Shown here piece by piece: positions 25,625 through 34,388 of a stretch of 46,483 nt of DNA (positions are counted from its first letter, which is position 1; every line of letters begins with the position of its first letter). This DNA is from Flavobacteriales bacterium (GTDB lineage: Bacteria > Bacteroidota > Bacteroidia > Flavobacteriales_D > Parvicellaceae), in assembly GCA_029243225.1 (NCBI GenBank), contig JAQWSL010000051.1, positions 1-46,483 of the forward strand, read 5' to 3'. A program made the position numbers and the translations under genes. The notes beneath the pieces are model-generated. The model had not been told where the DNA came from and searched no databases. It was given only the letters and a program-made list of their open reading frames with translations.

Positions 25625-27091
25625 ATGAATTTTACTGAAGTACTTAAAAAATATGAGCCTGTAATTGGGATTGAAATACATGCCCAGTTAAAAACTAAAA
25701 GTAAAGCTTTTTGTAGTGACATTAATGAATATGGAGGAACACCAAACACTCAGGTATCTCCAATCTCCTTAGGTCATCCCGGTACACTTCCAAGGTTCAA
25801 TAAAGAAGTTATTAATTATGCAGTTAAAATGGGTATTGCATGCAATGCCAATATAACTGAGGTAATGCATTTCGATAGAAAAAATTATTTCTATGCTGAT
25901 TTACCTAAAGGCTATCAAATCACTCAAGATAAAACACCAATTTGTACCGGAGGAAGCATTTACATCAAAGATGGTGAAGGCAATGAAAAAATAATTGAGC
26001 TCACTAGAATACACATGGAAGAAGATACTGGAAAAAGTATTCATGACCAAGACCCATTTAATTCATTAATTGACCTAAACAGAGCTGGAGTCCCTTTAAT
26101 AGAAATTGTTACAGAACCTGTAATTAAATCAGGTACTGAAGCATACAACTATGTTTCTGAAATGAGAAAATTACTCAGGTATTTAGAAATATGTGATGGA
26201 AATATGGAGGAAGGCAGCATGAGGTGCGATGTAAATATATCCATTATGCCAATTGGAGCTAAACAGTTTGGTCAAAGGGTAGAAATTAAAAACCTAAATT
26301 CTATACGAAACATTCAACGGTCTATTGAATTTGAAATCTGCAGACATGCTGAAATTTTAGAAAAAGGTGAAGATATAGCACAAGAAACTAGAAACTTTGA
26401 TGCTTCAACTGGAGAAACAGTGGGTATGCGACTTAAAGAATCTGCTCATGATTACAGGTATTTCCCTGAACCAGATTTGACAGCGCTAATTGTTTCTAAA
26501 GATTATATTGAGAATGTAAAAAAAACATTGCCCCCTCTTCCAAATGAGCTTTACAAAAAATACAAAAGTGAACTAGGTCTTTCAGATTATGATGCTTCCA
26601 ACCTTACCGAAAGTAAAGATATTGCACTTTATTTTGAGGAAATGATTAAACTAACAACTAACTATAAAGTTGCCGCAAATTGGGTAATGGGAAATGTCAA
26701 GTCATATTTAAATCAGACTGCAAGCACTATTAATTCTTTCCCAATCTCTCCAAAAAGCTTAGTTGATCTAATAAAATTAATTGACAATAATAGCATTAGC
26801 AATTCATTAGCTAGTCAAAAATTATTCCCTGAACTAATTGAAAATCCAGATCAAAACCCTTTACATCTTGCTGAAAAAAATGGTTGGCTTTCTAAAAATG
26901 ACTCCTCTGAACTAGAATCAATTATTTTATCTATTTTTAAAGAAAATCCAGATGAAACAACTCGTTTCAAAAATGGAGAAAAAAAATTAACTGGTTTCTT
27001 TATGGGCAAAATAATGAAAGCTTCTAAAGGAACTGCAGATCCTAAAACCTCATCTAAATTGCTTAATCAACTTATAAATAATGAAGTATAG
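25625..27091 (+). CDS. gatB: Asp-tRNA(Asn)/Glu-tRNA(Gln) amidotransferase subunit B
   Basis: 488 residues, full length. GatB recognises mischarged tRNA and activates the acyl group in the GatCAB transamidation route. It begins 'YEPVIGIEIHAQLKTKSKAFCSD' and contains 'SLGHPGTLPRFNKEV', 'DRKNYFYADLPKGYQITQ', 'DLNRAGVPLIEIVTEP' and 'EGSMRCDVNIS', all standard. The C-terminal YqeY-like tail ends 'GKIMKASKGTADPKTSSKLLNQLI'. gatA and gatC are not in this window. Its last 11 bases overlap the next gene. Confidence 0.97.
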   Translation: MNFTEVLKKYEPVIGIEIHAQLKTKSKAFCSDINEYGGTPNTQVSPISLGHPGTLPRFNKEVINYAVKMGIACNANITEVMHFDRKNYFYADLPKGYQITQDKTPICTGGSIYIKDGEGNEKIIELTRIHMEEDTGKSIHDQDPFNSLIDLNRAGVPLIEIVTEPVIKSGTEAYNYVSEMRKLLRYLEICDGNMEEGSMRCDVNISIMPIGAKQFGQRVEIKNLNSIRNIQRSIEFEICRHAEILEKGEDIAQETRNFDASTGETVGMRLKESAHDYRYFPEPDLTALIVSKDYIENVKKTLPPLPNELYKKYKSELGLSDYDASNLTESKDIALYFEEMIKLTTNYKVAANWVMGNVKSYLNQTASTINSFPISPKSLVDLIKLIDNNSISNSLASQKLFPELIENPDQNPLHLAEKNGWLSKNDSSELESIILSIFKENPDETTRFKNGEKKLTGFFMGKIMKASKGTADPKTSSKLLNQLINNEV

Positions 27092-28280
27092 TCCCCTTTT
27101 TATTTGTCTACTCTTGTTTTGTTCTTGCCAGCCAAAAGAAGAAAAATCAGCTGAATCAGTTGAAAAAAATTTAAATAACATTGTAATTTTAGCAGACATA
27201 AAAAATGCCGAAAACAAAGTATTCTATTTATACGATTTAGGGAGTGAACAACCCAAAATCATGGATTCATCAATAGTGGTGGATAATAAAATTGAAATAA
27301 ATACTCAACTCACTGAAAAGTTCAACATTCTTGGATTAGGTAATAACCAGAAGAATCTAATGCTTTTCATTGGACAAAAGAAAGACACTATCAGTTTTAC
27401 ATCTTCTTTCTCAGAAAGTTTTATTGACTATGAAGTTTCAGGTTCAGAATCATCAGTTTTACTTAAAGAATACCTTTCAAAAAAGTTAGAATTAAATGAA
27501 CAGTTTAGCCGTATTCAACAACAAATAAGTGAACTTTCATTTGAAGCTCAAAATGAGAGAGAAGACTTAATGCTTCAAGCTCAAGTTATTAAAAACTCCT
27601 TCGAGAAAATAAAAAATGATTTCATACTTAACAATCAAAATTCACCTGCAATATTTATTGCTTTATATGACATAAGTAATTTAGTCGAAGAACAAGGTCA
27701 ATTAGAAGTGATTGCTGAAGTGATTTCCAAATACTTTTCAAACACTATTTTTCAACAAGAAGTCATTTTAAGGATGAACAAAGCCAATCAACAAATCGCT
27801 ATGTTTAAAAAGCAAAAAGCAATGGCTGAAGCTCAAAAAAATGAACTTAAAAATGCTGGATTAATTATTGGAAAACCTGCCCCAGAATTAAACTATCCAA
27901 ATAAAGATGGCAAGCTTATTGCCCTTAGCTCTTTAAAAGGAAAGGTTGTTCTTTTAGATTTTTGGGCTTCTTGGTGTGGTCCTTGCCGTAAAGAAAACCC
28001 GTTTGTTGTTAGCTTATACAATAAGTACAAGAATAGTGGTTTTGAAATCTATAGTTTTTCTTTAGACAACAAAAAAGACAAGTGGATTCAAGCCATTGAA
28101 CAAGATGGATTAATTTGGAACAATCATGTTAGTGATTTATCTGGATGGAAATCTTCTGGAGCTGCTAAATATTTAATAAAAAGCATTCCTCAAACATTCA
28201 TTATAGATAGAAACGGAAATATTGCTGAAATAGGATTGAGAGGGCCTGAATTAGAGAAAAAAATACTTAACTTATTATAA
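27081..28280 (+). CDS. TlpA-family thioredoxin lipoprotein (DUF4369-type N-domain)
   Basis: 399 residues. A lipoprotein signal (MKYSPLFICLLLFCSC) places it in the periplasm on a lipid anchor at C16. An N-terminal beta-rich domain (~30-125; 'VFYLYDLGSEQPKIMDSSIVVDNK') resembles DUF4369, and a helical linker runs ~135-265. The C-terminal TlpA thioredoxin domain (~270-399) has the active site 'FWASWCGPCRKENP' with C299/C302 and the cis-proline segment 'IPQTFIIDRNG'. Such proteins reduce disulfides in periplasmic proteins. It overlaps gatB and is followed 2 bases on by a paralogue of the same architecture. Confidence 0.88.
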   Translation: MKYSPLFICLLLFCSCQPKEEKSAESVEKNLNNIVILADIKNAENKVFYLYDLGSEQPKIMDSSIVVDNKIEINTQLTEKFNILGLGNNQKNLMLFIGQKKDTISFTSSFSESFIDYEVSGSESSVLLKEYLSKKLELNEQFSRIQQQISELSFEAQNEREDLMLQAQVIKNSFEKIKNDFILNNQNSPAIFIALYDISNLVEEQGQLEVIAEVISKYFSNTIFQQEVILRMNKANQQIAMFKKQKAMAEAQKNELKNAGLIIGKPAPELNYPNKDGKLIALSSLKGKVVLLDFWASWCGPCRKENPFVVSLYNKYKNSGFEIYSFSLDNKKDKWIQAIEQDGLIWNNHVSDLSGWKSSGAAKYLIKSIPQTFIIDRNGNIAEIGLRGPELEKKILNLL

Positions 28281-28282
28281 AT

Positions 28283-29458
28283 ATGAAAAATATAAAATCG
28301 CTTTTTTACATCCTTTTTTTATTATTATTAACTACAGCTAATTCATATGCAAAAGATGTTACAATCAAGGGAGAAATTCTAAATGGAAATGGTAAGTACA
28401 TTTATCTTCAGACTTTTCAAAATGATAAAAACATTTTAGTAGACTCAACAATAATAAATAAAAAAGGAATATTTATATTTAAAGTTAATGTAGAAACTAA
28501 AAACTTTTATTCTTTAAGTTTATCAAAAAACAATCAAAAAGAAATTGTCCTTTTAATTTTAGATCAATCGAAAGAAAATAATCAAATTTCATTTAAATCT
28601 AGCATTGAAAATTTTAGCACAAAATATTCAATAGATGGCAATCATGAAAGTGAGGTGATCAAAGCTTATGTGACTATTATAAATGAATTTCAGAAAATAA
28701 GAGCAATTGAAACAGATAAATATCAAAATGCTAAATCTGAAAGTGAAAAGTCAGTTTTCAAAAAATCTATTGACTCTGTAGATTTAAATTTTCGCAAACT
28801 AAGAGACGAATTCATTATAAAGCATCAATTAGATTTAGCCGTTATTATAACAGCAAGTTCCTTGAACCCTCAACAAGATTTAAAAATGTATAAAACAATA
28901 AGAGACGGGCTTCTTAAATCGTCACCTGGCTCTGAATATCAACTAGCATTTAACGAACAAGTAAATCAAATAGAAATTCAACTTAATGAACAAAAAAAGC
29001 AAGAAGAAGAAAAAGAAAAGCTGAAAAATTTGACAAATATTGGGAATGTTGCTCCTGCATTAAATTTCAATAATCCAGAAGGCAAACTAATAACATTAGC
29101 ATCTTTGAAAGGTAATTATGTTTTAATTGACTTTTGGGCCTCATGGTGCAGACCATGTAGAATGGAAAACCCAAATGTTGTAAAGCTTTATAACAAATAT
29201 AAAGATCAAGGATTTACTGTTTTCAGTGTTTCTTTAGATAATAATGTTGAAAAGTGGGTTAATGCAATTGAAAAGGATGGTTTAACATGGCCCAATCATG
29301 TAAGTGATTTAAAACAATGGAGAACTGAAGCAACTAAAATCTATGGTTTTAGAGGAATTCCATATACAGTACTAATAGACAAAAAAGGTAAAATAATTGC
29401 TAAAAACTTAAGAGGTGAATCTTTAGACACTAAACTTAAAGAAATTTTTGGCAACTAA
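28283..29458 (+). CDS. TlpA-family thioredoxin protein, paralogue (CRPC active site)
   Basis: 391 residues with the same order of parts as the preceding gene: an N-terminal DUF4369-like domain ('TIKGEILNGNGKYIYLQTFQNDKNILVDS'), a helical linker and a C-terminal thioredoxin domain. It has an ordinary signal peptide (ends near S-Y-A) and no lipobox, so it is likely soluble periplasmic. The active site is 'FWASWCRPCRMENP' (C289/C292), CRPC in place of CGPC, which should alter redox potential. The two genes form a tandem duplication that has diverged in anchoring and active-site chemistry. The M1 peptidase gene follows after 31 bases. Confidence 0.88.
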   Translation: MKNIKSLFYILFLLLLTTANSYAKDVTIKGEILNGNGKYIYLQTFQNDKNILVDSTIINKKGIFIFKVNVETKNFYSLSLSKNNQKEIVLLILDQSKENNQISFKSSIENFSTKYSIDGNHESEVIKAYVTIINEFQKIRAIETDKYQNAKSESEKSVFKKSIDSVDLNFRKLRDEFIIKHQLDLAVIITASSLNPQQDLKMYKTIRDGLLKSSPGSEYQLAFNEQVNQIEIQLNEQKKQEEEKEKLKNLTNIGNVAPALNFNNPEGKLITLASLKGNYVLIDFWASWCRPCRMENPNVVKLYNKYKDQGFTVFSVSLDNNVEKWVNAIEKDGLTWPNHVSDLKQWRTEATKIYGFRGIPYTVLIDKKGKIIAKNLRGESLDTKLKEIFGN

Positions 29459-29489
29459 AATCAACTTAACAAAGACATAAAATATAGAA

Positions 29490-32400
29490 ATGAGAAGAAT
29501 TTTATTTATTGTTTCGATTCTATTTATTTTCAAAATAAATTATTCTCAAAAAAAATATTTTCAACAAAAAGTAAATACAAGTATTGAGGTTTCTCTTAAT
29601 GACAATAAACACGAATTAAATGCCTTCGAAAAAATTGAATACATAAATAACTCTACTACTAAATTAGATTCTATTGTCATTCATTTATGGCCAAATGCAT
29701 ACAAAAACATAAACACTTCATTAGCTAAACACGATTTAGAAAATGGTGAAACAGATTTCAGGTTTTCTGACATTAATAACAAAGGATTTATCGACTCTCT
29801 TGATTTTAGTGCTGAAAACGAAAAATTGAAATGGAGTTATTTCAATAAACACATTGACATAGCTGTAATCGAGCTAAATAAATCACTTCTCCCAGGTGAC
29901 ACCATAATTATTTCAACACCTTTTAGAGTTAAAATACCTCTCGGAATTTACTCAAGATTAGGGCACATAGGACAATCATATCAAATCACACAATGGTTTC
30001 CAAAACCTGCTGTTTTTGATAAAAATGGATGGCACCCTATTCCCTACTTAAGTCAAGGCGAATTTTATTCTGAATTTGGTAGCTATGATATTAAAATAAC
30101 TTTACCAGAAAATTATGTTATTGGGGCTACTGGAGATTTAATTAATGGTGAAAAAGAATTAGAATTCCTTAATGAAAAAATTGAAAAGACTCAGCAACTT
30201 ATTGCCTCAAAAGAATATTTTTCTGATTTATCTTTTCCATCAAGCAGTTCCAAAACAAAAACGCTTCATTTCCATCAAGAAAATGTTCATGATTTTGCTT
30301 GGTTTGCAGATAAAAGATATCATGTTTTAAAAGGAGAAATTGAACTTCCTAATAGCAAAAGAAAAGTAGATACGTGGGCAATGTTTACCAACAACGAATT
30401 TGATTTATGGAAAGATGCCATATCTCATATTAATGATGCAACTTATAATTATTCACTATGGGTGGGTGAATATCCATATAATCATGTGACAGCAGTAGAT
30501 GGCTCAATTAGTGCTGGAGGAGGAATGGAGTATCCAAACATTACAGTTATAGGCGAATCAGGAAACAATTATTTTCACGATGAAGTAATAACTCATGAAG
30601 TAGGTCACAATTGGTTTTATGGAATTCTCGGAAACAATGAAAGAGAAAATGCTTGGATGGATGAAGGGATAAATTCATTTGTTGAGTATAGACACATGCA
30701 CAAGAAATACCCTAAAGTTGAAGGCACTTCAAATAAGTTACTCGAGACATTCCAATTAAATGGACAATCATTAATGCAATTAGGATATAAATTTAACGCA
30801 ACTAGAAATAACGATCAGCCCATTCAAATGGGAGCAAATTTGTACACTCCAATGAATTATGGCTTAATTGTATATGGGAAAACAGGAATAGGATTTAATT
30901 ATTTAAAAGAATATTTAGGTGAACCTCTTTTTGACACTTGCATGCATACCTATTATAATAAATGGAAATTCAAGCACCCAAGTCCTGAAGATATTCAAAC
31001 AGTTTTTGAAACGTCTTCTTCAAAAAATTTAGATTGGTTTTTTGAAACTTTTATTAAAACAACAAAAAAAATAGATTATAAAATACAAAATGTAAAAAGA
31101 AAGGGAGATAACAGTTTTGAAGTCAAGCTTAAAAACATCACTGGTTTTAATGCGCCAATAACATTAACTGCTATTAATAAAAGTGATTCAAGTATCACAT
31201 ATAACAAGTGGATTACAGGATTTAAAAATGACACGACTTTTTACATTGAAACAACTGGAAAAACTGATAAAATTATTTTAGATCAATTAAATGTTTCTAC
31301 AGATATAAATTCCGAAAATAATTTTAGTAAAACCGGAGGCATTTTAAAAAAAACTGCACCATTAAAATTAAAATTATTGGCTGGAATAGAAAGTAACCAG
31401 TTCACCAATATTTATTTTACTCCTATTATTGGTTGGAACAATTACGACTCTTTTATGATTGGAGCTTCTTTTTACAATTCCATTATTTTAGAGAAAAAAT
31501 TAGAATGGGCTGCTAGTCCCATGTTTAGCTTTGGAAATAAAACGTTAGTAGGTTCAGCTAATATTAATTATCAATTTTATCCAGAAAATGTGTTCTCAAA
31601 AATTAGTTTTGGACACAAATTAGCAAGTTATTTTCATGAGCCCGTTTTCAGCAATAAAAGATGGATGAAAAATGAACTTTATTCCAGTTTTAAAATAAAA
31701 CCTAAAAGCTTAAGGTCTTCTGCTGTTCATAATTTCAAGATAAGAGGAATTAGAATAGACGAACACATTTTTTCAGGAAATTTTACCGAACCACCTTCAA
31801 GTCAACTAAATAAATCACACTATGGAGTATTAGAATATTCGGTGAAAAACAAACAATTTTTAACCCCTAAGAATTTAAGTATTCAATACATCTATGGTAT
31901 ATCAGCTTCTAAGTCATTAGTCAGCTCTATTTCGTTAACTGGTAATTATAGAATTAATTACAATAAACGATTAGATGGAGTTGAGTTTAGATTATTTACT
32001 GGATATAATTTTTTTAGTTCCAGCCCTAGATATAATTTTTTAATGAAGGGTCAAGATGGATATTACGATTATTTGTTTGAAAGAACATATTTAGGTAGAA
32101 ACGTTGGTTATCCAAACATGTTAGTTCAACAAAGCTCTAATACTCACGGAGCATTTAACATTAACACATCAATTGGTCGACCTGAAGAGTGGATTATTTC
32201 AACTAATATAAAAATTGAAATACCAAAAATTCCATTGGGATTATTCTCTGATATTGGAGCTTTTCCAAACATTGAAAACTTCCAAAATCCATCAACAGGA
32301 GCTTGGGAGGAATCTAAAACAATTACTCCAATGCTTAATGCTGGGATATATTTTTCTGTTAAAACAAATAAAAAAGAAGTTCTCAGTATCTATTTCCCAA

Positions 32401-32552
32401 TTCTGCACAGTCAAAACATAAATAACTCATCTATATATACTGGAAGTCCTATTACAACTATTAAAAACATCAATTTTCTTCAAAAGATTACATTTGTATT
32501 ATCACTAGAAAATATAAGTCCCAGAAATTTAATTAATAGCTTTGGACAATAA
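29490..32552 (+). CDS. M1-family metallopeptidase, exported
   Basis: 1020 residues with a signal peptide (MRRILFIVSILFIFKINYSQ). The zinc site is H369-E-V-G-H373, with the third ligand E392 in 'AWMDEGINSFVEY', exactly the HExxH-18-E spacing of M1 peptidases. The exopeptidase motif (GAMEN in others) is 'GGGMEYPN' here (343-350), as in many Bacteroidota members. The long C-terminal part (~640-1020) is beta-rich with alternating strands and may be a membrane barrel. This is the large Bacteroidota-type M1 protein, probably working at or beyond the periplasm; its peptide substrates are unknown. It overlaps lpxH by 11 bases. Confidence 0.9.
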   Translation: MRRILFIVSILFIFKINYSQKKYFQQKVNTSIEVSLNDNKHELNAFEKIEYINNSTTKLDSIVIHLWPNAYKNINTSLAKHDLENGETDFRFSDINNKGFIDSLDFSAENEKLKWSYFNKHIDIAVIELNKSLLPGDTIIISTPFRVKIPLGIYSRLGHIGQSYQITQWFPKPAVFDKNGWHPIPYLSQGEFYSEFGSYDIKITLPENYVIGATGDLINGEKELEFLNEKIEKTQQLIASKEYFSDLSFPSSSSKTKTLHFHQENVHDFAWFADKRYHVLKGEIELPNSKRKVDTWAMFTNNEFDLWKDAISHINDATYNYSLWVGEYPYNHVTAVDGSISAGGGMEYPNITVIGESGNNYFHDEVITHEVGHNWFYGILGNNERENAWMDEGINSFVEYRHMHKKYPKVEGTSNKLLETFQLNGQSLMQLGYKFNATRNNDQPIQMGANLYTPMNYGLIVYGKTGIGFNYLKEYLGEPLFDTCMHTYYNKWKFKHPSPEDIQTVFETSSSKNLDWFFETFIKTTKKIDYKIQNVKRKGDNSFEVKLKNITGFNAPITLTAINKSDSSITYNKWITGFKNDTTFYIETTGKTDKIILDQLNVSTDINSENNFSKTGGILKKTAPLKLKLLAGIESNQFTNIYFTPIIGWNNYDSFMIGASFYNSIILEKKLEWAASPMFSFGNKTLVGSANINYQFYPENVFSKISFGHKLASYFHEPVFSNKRWMKNELYSSFKIKPKSLRSSAVHNFKIRGIRIDEHIFSGNFTEPPSSQLNKSHYGVLEYSVKNKQFLTPKNLSIQYIYGISASKSLVSSISLTGNYRINYNKRLDGVEFRLFTGYNFFSSSPRYNFLMKGQDGYYDYLFERTYLGRNVGYPNMLVQQSSNTHGAFNINTSIGRPEEWIISTNIKIEIPKIPLGLFSDIGAFPNIENFQNPSTGAWEESKTITPMLNAGIYFSVKTNKKEVLSIYFPILHSQNINNSSIYTGSPITTIKNINFLQKITFVLSLENISPRNLINSFGQ

Positions 32553-33294
32553 TCACAAAAATAAAACTATCTATTTCGCTTCAGATTTCCACCTGGGAGT
32601 TCCCTCATTTGAAGATAGCCTATCAAGAGAACGAAAATTAGTAAGCTGGCTTTCAATGGCTTCTAAAGATGCTACAGAAATATTTCTTCTTGGAGATTTA
32701 TTTGATTTTTGGTTTGAATATAAATACACCGTACCAAAAGGATACACCCGGTTCTTAGGTAAAATTGCAGAAATTGTAGATGCTGGAATACCCATTTATG
32801 TTTTCACTGGAAATCATGACATGTGGATGTTTGATTATCTTGAAGAAGAGATTGGGGTTTCAATCATTAGAAAGCCTACAGATTTCACATTTAACAATAA
32901 AACTTTTCACATTGCACATGGAGATGGACTTGGTCCTGGCGATCATTCATACAAGCTAATCAAAAAAATATTTTCGAATAATTTTTGCCAATGGTTATTT
33001 GCTCGTATTCATCCTAATTTAAGCTTTAAAATTGCCAACTACTGGTCAAGAAAAAGTAGAGAAAAAGAAAGCCAACCTCCAAAATTTTTAGGTGATAAAG
33101 AATGGTTAGTTCAATATTCCAAAGAAATACTAAAAGAAAAACACTATGACTTTTTCATCTTTGGTCATAGACATTTACCTATTGAATACCAACTGTCGGA
33201 ATCATCTAAATATATAAATTTAGGAGATTGGATTAGTTTTAATACTTATGCTAAAATTGAAGGTGAAAATTTATTTTTGAAAACCTTTAACTAG
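32542..33294 (+). CDS. lpxH: UDP-2,3-diacylglucosamine diphosphatase LpxH
   Basis: 250 residues of the calcineurin-like phosphoesterase family. Metal-site motifs appear in order: 'ASDFHLG' (D-x-H), 'LLGDLFDFWFEY', 'TGNHDMWMFDYL', 'IAHGDGLGPGDHSYK' and 'FGHRHLP'. LpxH removes UMP from UDP-2,3-diacylglucosamine in lipid A synthesis. The start is a TTG at 32542 inside the end of the peptidase gene; no ATG or GTG precedes the conserved first strand, so it appears to be translationally coupled. With lpxK upstream, two lipid A steps lie in one co-directional run. The stop is 2 bases from the end of convergent gap. Confidence 0.92.
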   Translation: MDNNHKNKTIYFASDFHLGVPSFEDSLSRERKLVSWLSMASKDATEIFLLGDLFDFWFEYKYTVPKGYTRFLGKIAEIVDAGIPIYVFTGNHDMWMFDYLEEEIGVSIIRKPTDFTFNNKTFHIAHGDGLGPGDHSYKLIKKIFSNNFCQWLFARIHPNLSFKIANYWSRKSREKESQPPKFLGDKEWLVQYSKEILKEKHYDFFIFGHRHLPIEYQLSESSKYINLGDWISFNTYAKIEGENLFLKTFN

Positions 33295-33296
33295 TT

Positions 33297-34301
33297 TTAA
33301 GCAATTTTATTGATTAGGTCCATAATCCTATTTGAATAACCTGCCTCGTTATCATACCAACCAATTATTCTTATTGTATTATCATTAACGCTTGTTAGGT
33401 CAGAATCAATTATACAAGAATATTTATTTCCTACAATATCATTTGAAACTATAGGGTCTGAAGTGTATGAAAGAATTGAAGACATTTCTCCTTCATTAGA
33501 GGCTTTAAAAAATAGAGCATTAACTTCTTTTACAGTAGGAACCTTCTCTACTTGACAAATGACATCTGTTAAAGATCCGTTTAAAACAGGCACTCTTATT
33601 CCACTACCAACTAGCTTACCTTCCAGTTCAGGAAAAATTTTACTTATTGCTTTTGCTGCACCTGTTGTGGTTGGAATAATTGATTTTGCTGCAGCACGAG
33701 CTCTTCTTAAATCTTTATGAGGAGCGTCATGAATGTTTTGATCGCCAGTATAAGCATGTGTTGTTGTAATGTAACCACTCTTTATACGAAAATTATCATT
33801 AATAATTTTAATCATTGGAGCTGCACAATTTGTAGTACATGAAGCATTACTTAATACAGTTTCAGAACCATCTAAAACAGCATCATTAACACCTAATACT
33901 ACAGTTTTAACATCAGAACCTAATGAAGGCGCTGAAATAATCACTTTTTTAGCGCCAGCCTTTATGTGTTTTTCAGCACCCAACTTATCTCTAAAAAAAC
34001 CTGTCGATTCTACAACAATATCTATTGCATTATAACTCCATGGAAGATTCTCAGGATTTCTTTCATTTAAAACCTTTATTTCTTTGCCATCAATAACAAT
34101 AGAATTTGAGGTGCATGAAACATCGTTATTTAAAACTCCATGAACAGAATCGTATTTAAGTAAATGTGCTAACGTAGGAGCATCAACCAAGTCATTTACA
34201 GCAACTAGTTCAATGTGCTTATTGTTAGAATTAATCAAGCATCTTGTGAAAACTCGACCAATTCTTCCAAAACCATTTATCGCAACCTTAATTCTTTTCA
34301 T
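33297..34301 (-). CDS. gap: Glyceraldehyde-3-phosphate dehydrogenase, type I
   Basis: 334 residues. It oxidises glyceraldehyde 3-phosphate in glycolysis with NAD. The Rossmann loop is 'INGFGRIGRVF' (8-18), D37 in 'VNDLVD' is the acidic residue favouring NAD over NADP, and C156 in 'SNASCTTNCAAP' is the catalytic cysteine. 'GYITTTHAYTGDQNIHDAPHKDLRRARAAA' and 'WYDNEAGYSNRIMDLI' are standard. It is monocistronic, between the T9SS gene terminator and lpxH. Confidence 0.96.
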   Translation of the reverse strand: MKRIKVAINGFGRIGRVFTRCLINSNNKHIELVAVNDLVDAPTLAHLLKYDSVHGVLNNDVSCTSNSIVIDGKEIKVLNERNPENLPWSYNAIDIVVESTGFFRDKLGAEKHIKAGAKKVIISAPSLGSDVKTVVLGVNDAVLDGSETVLSNASCTTNCAAPMIKIINDNFRIKSGYITTTHAYTGDQNIHDAPHKDLRRARAAAKSIIPTTTGAAKAISKIFPELEGKLVGSGIRVPVLNGSLTDVICQVEKVPTVKEVNALFFKASNEGEMSSILSYTSDPIVSNDIVGNKYSCIIDSDLTSVNDNTIRIIGWYDNEAGYSNRIMDLINKIA

Positions 34302-34337
34302 GATAATGTAAGTTTATATAAAAATAATAACTTAAAA

Positions 34338-34367
34338 AAAAAGCCTCAACTATTGTTAAGGCTTTTT
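34338..34367 (-). terminator. Intrinsic terminator of the T9SS cargo gene
   Basis: AAAAAGCCT and AGGCTTTTT arms, interrupted by one mismatch before the inner AAC/GTT pairs, fold around loop TATT. On the minus strand the stem is followed by T-runs. It is 21 bases past the stop of the T9SS protein gene and directly upstream of gap. Confidence 0.75.
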
Positions 34368-34388
34368 AAAAAATTAATTTATAATCAA

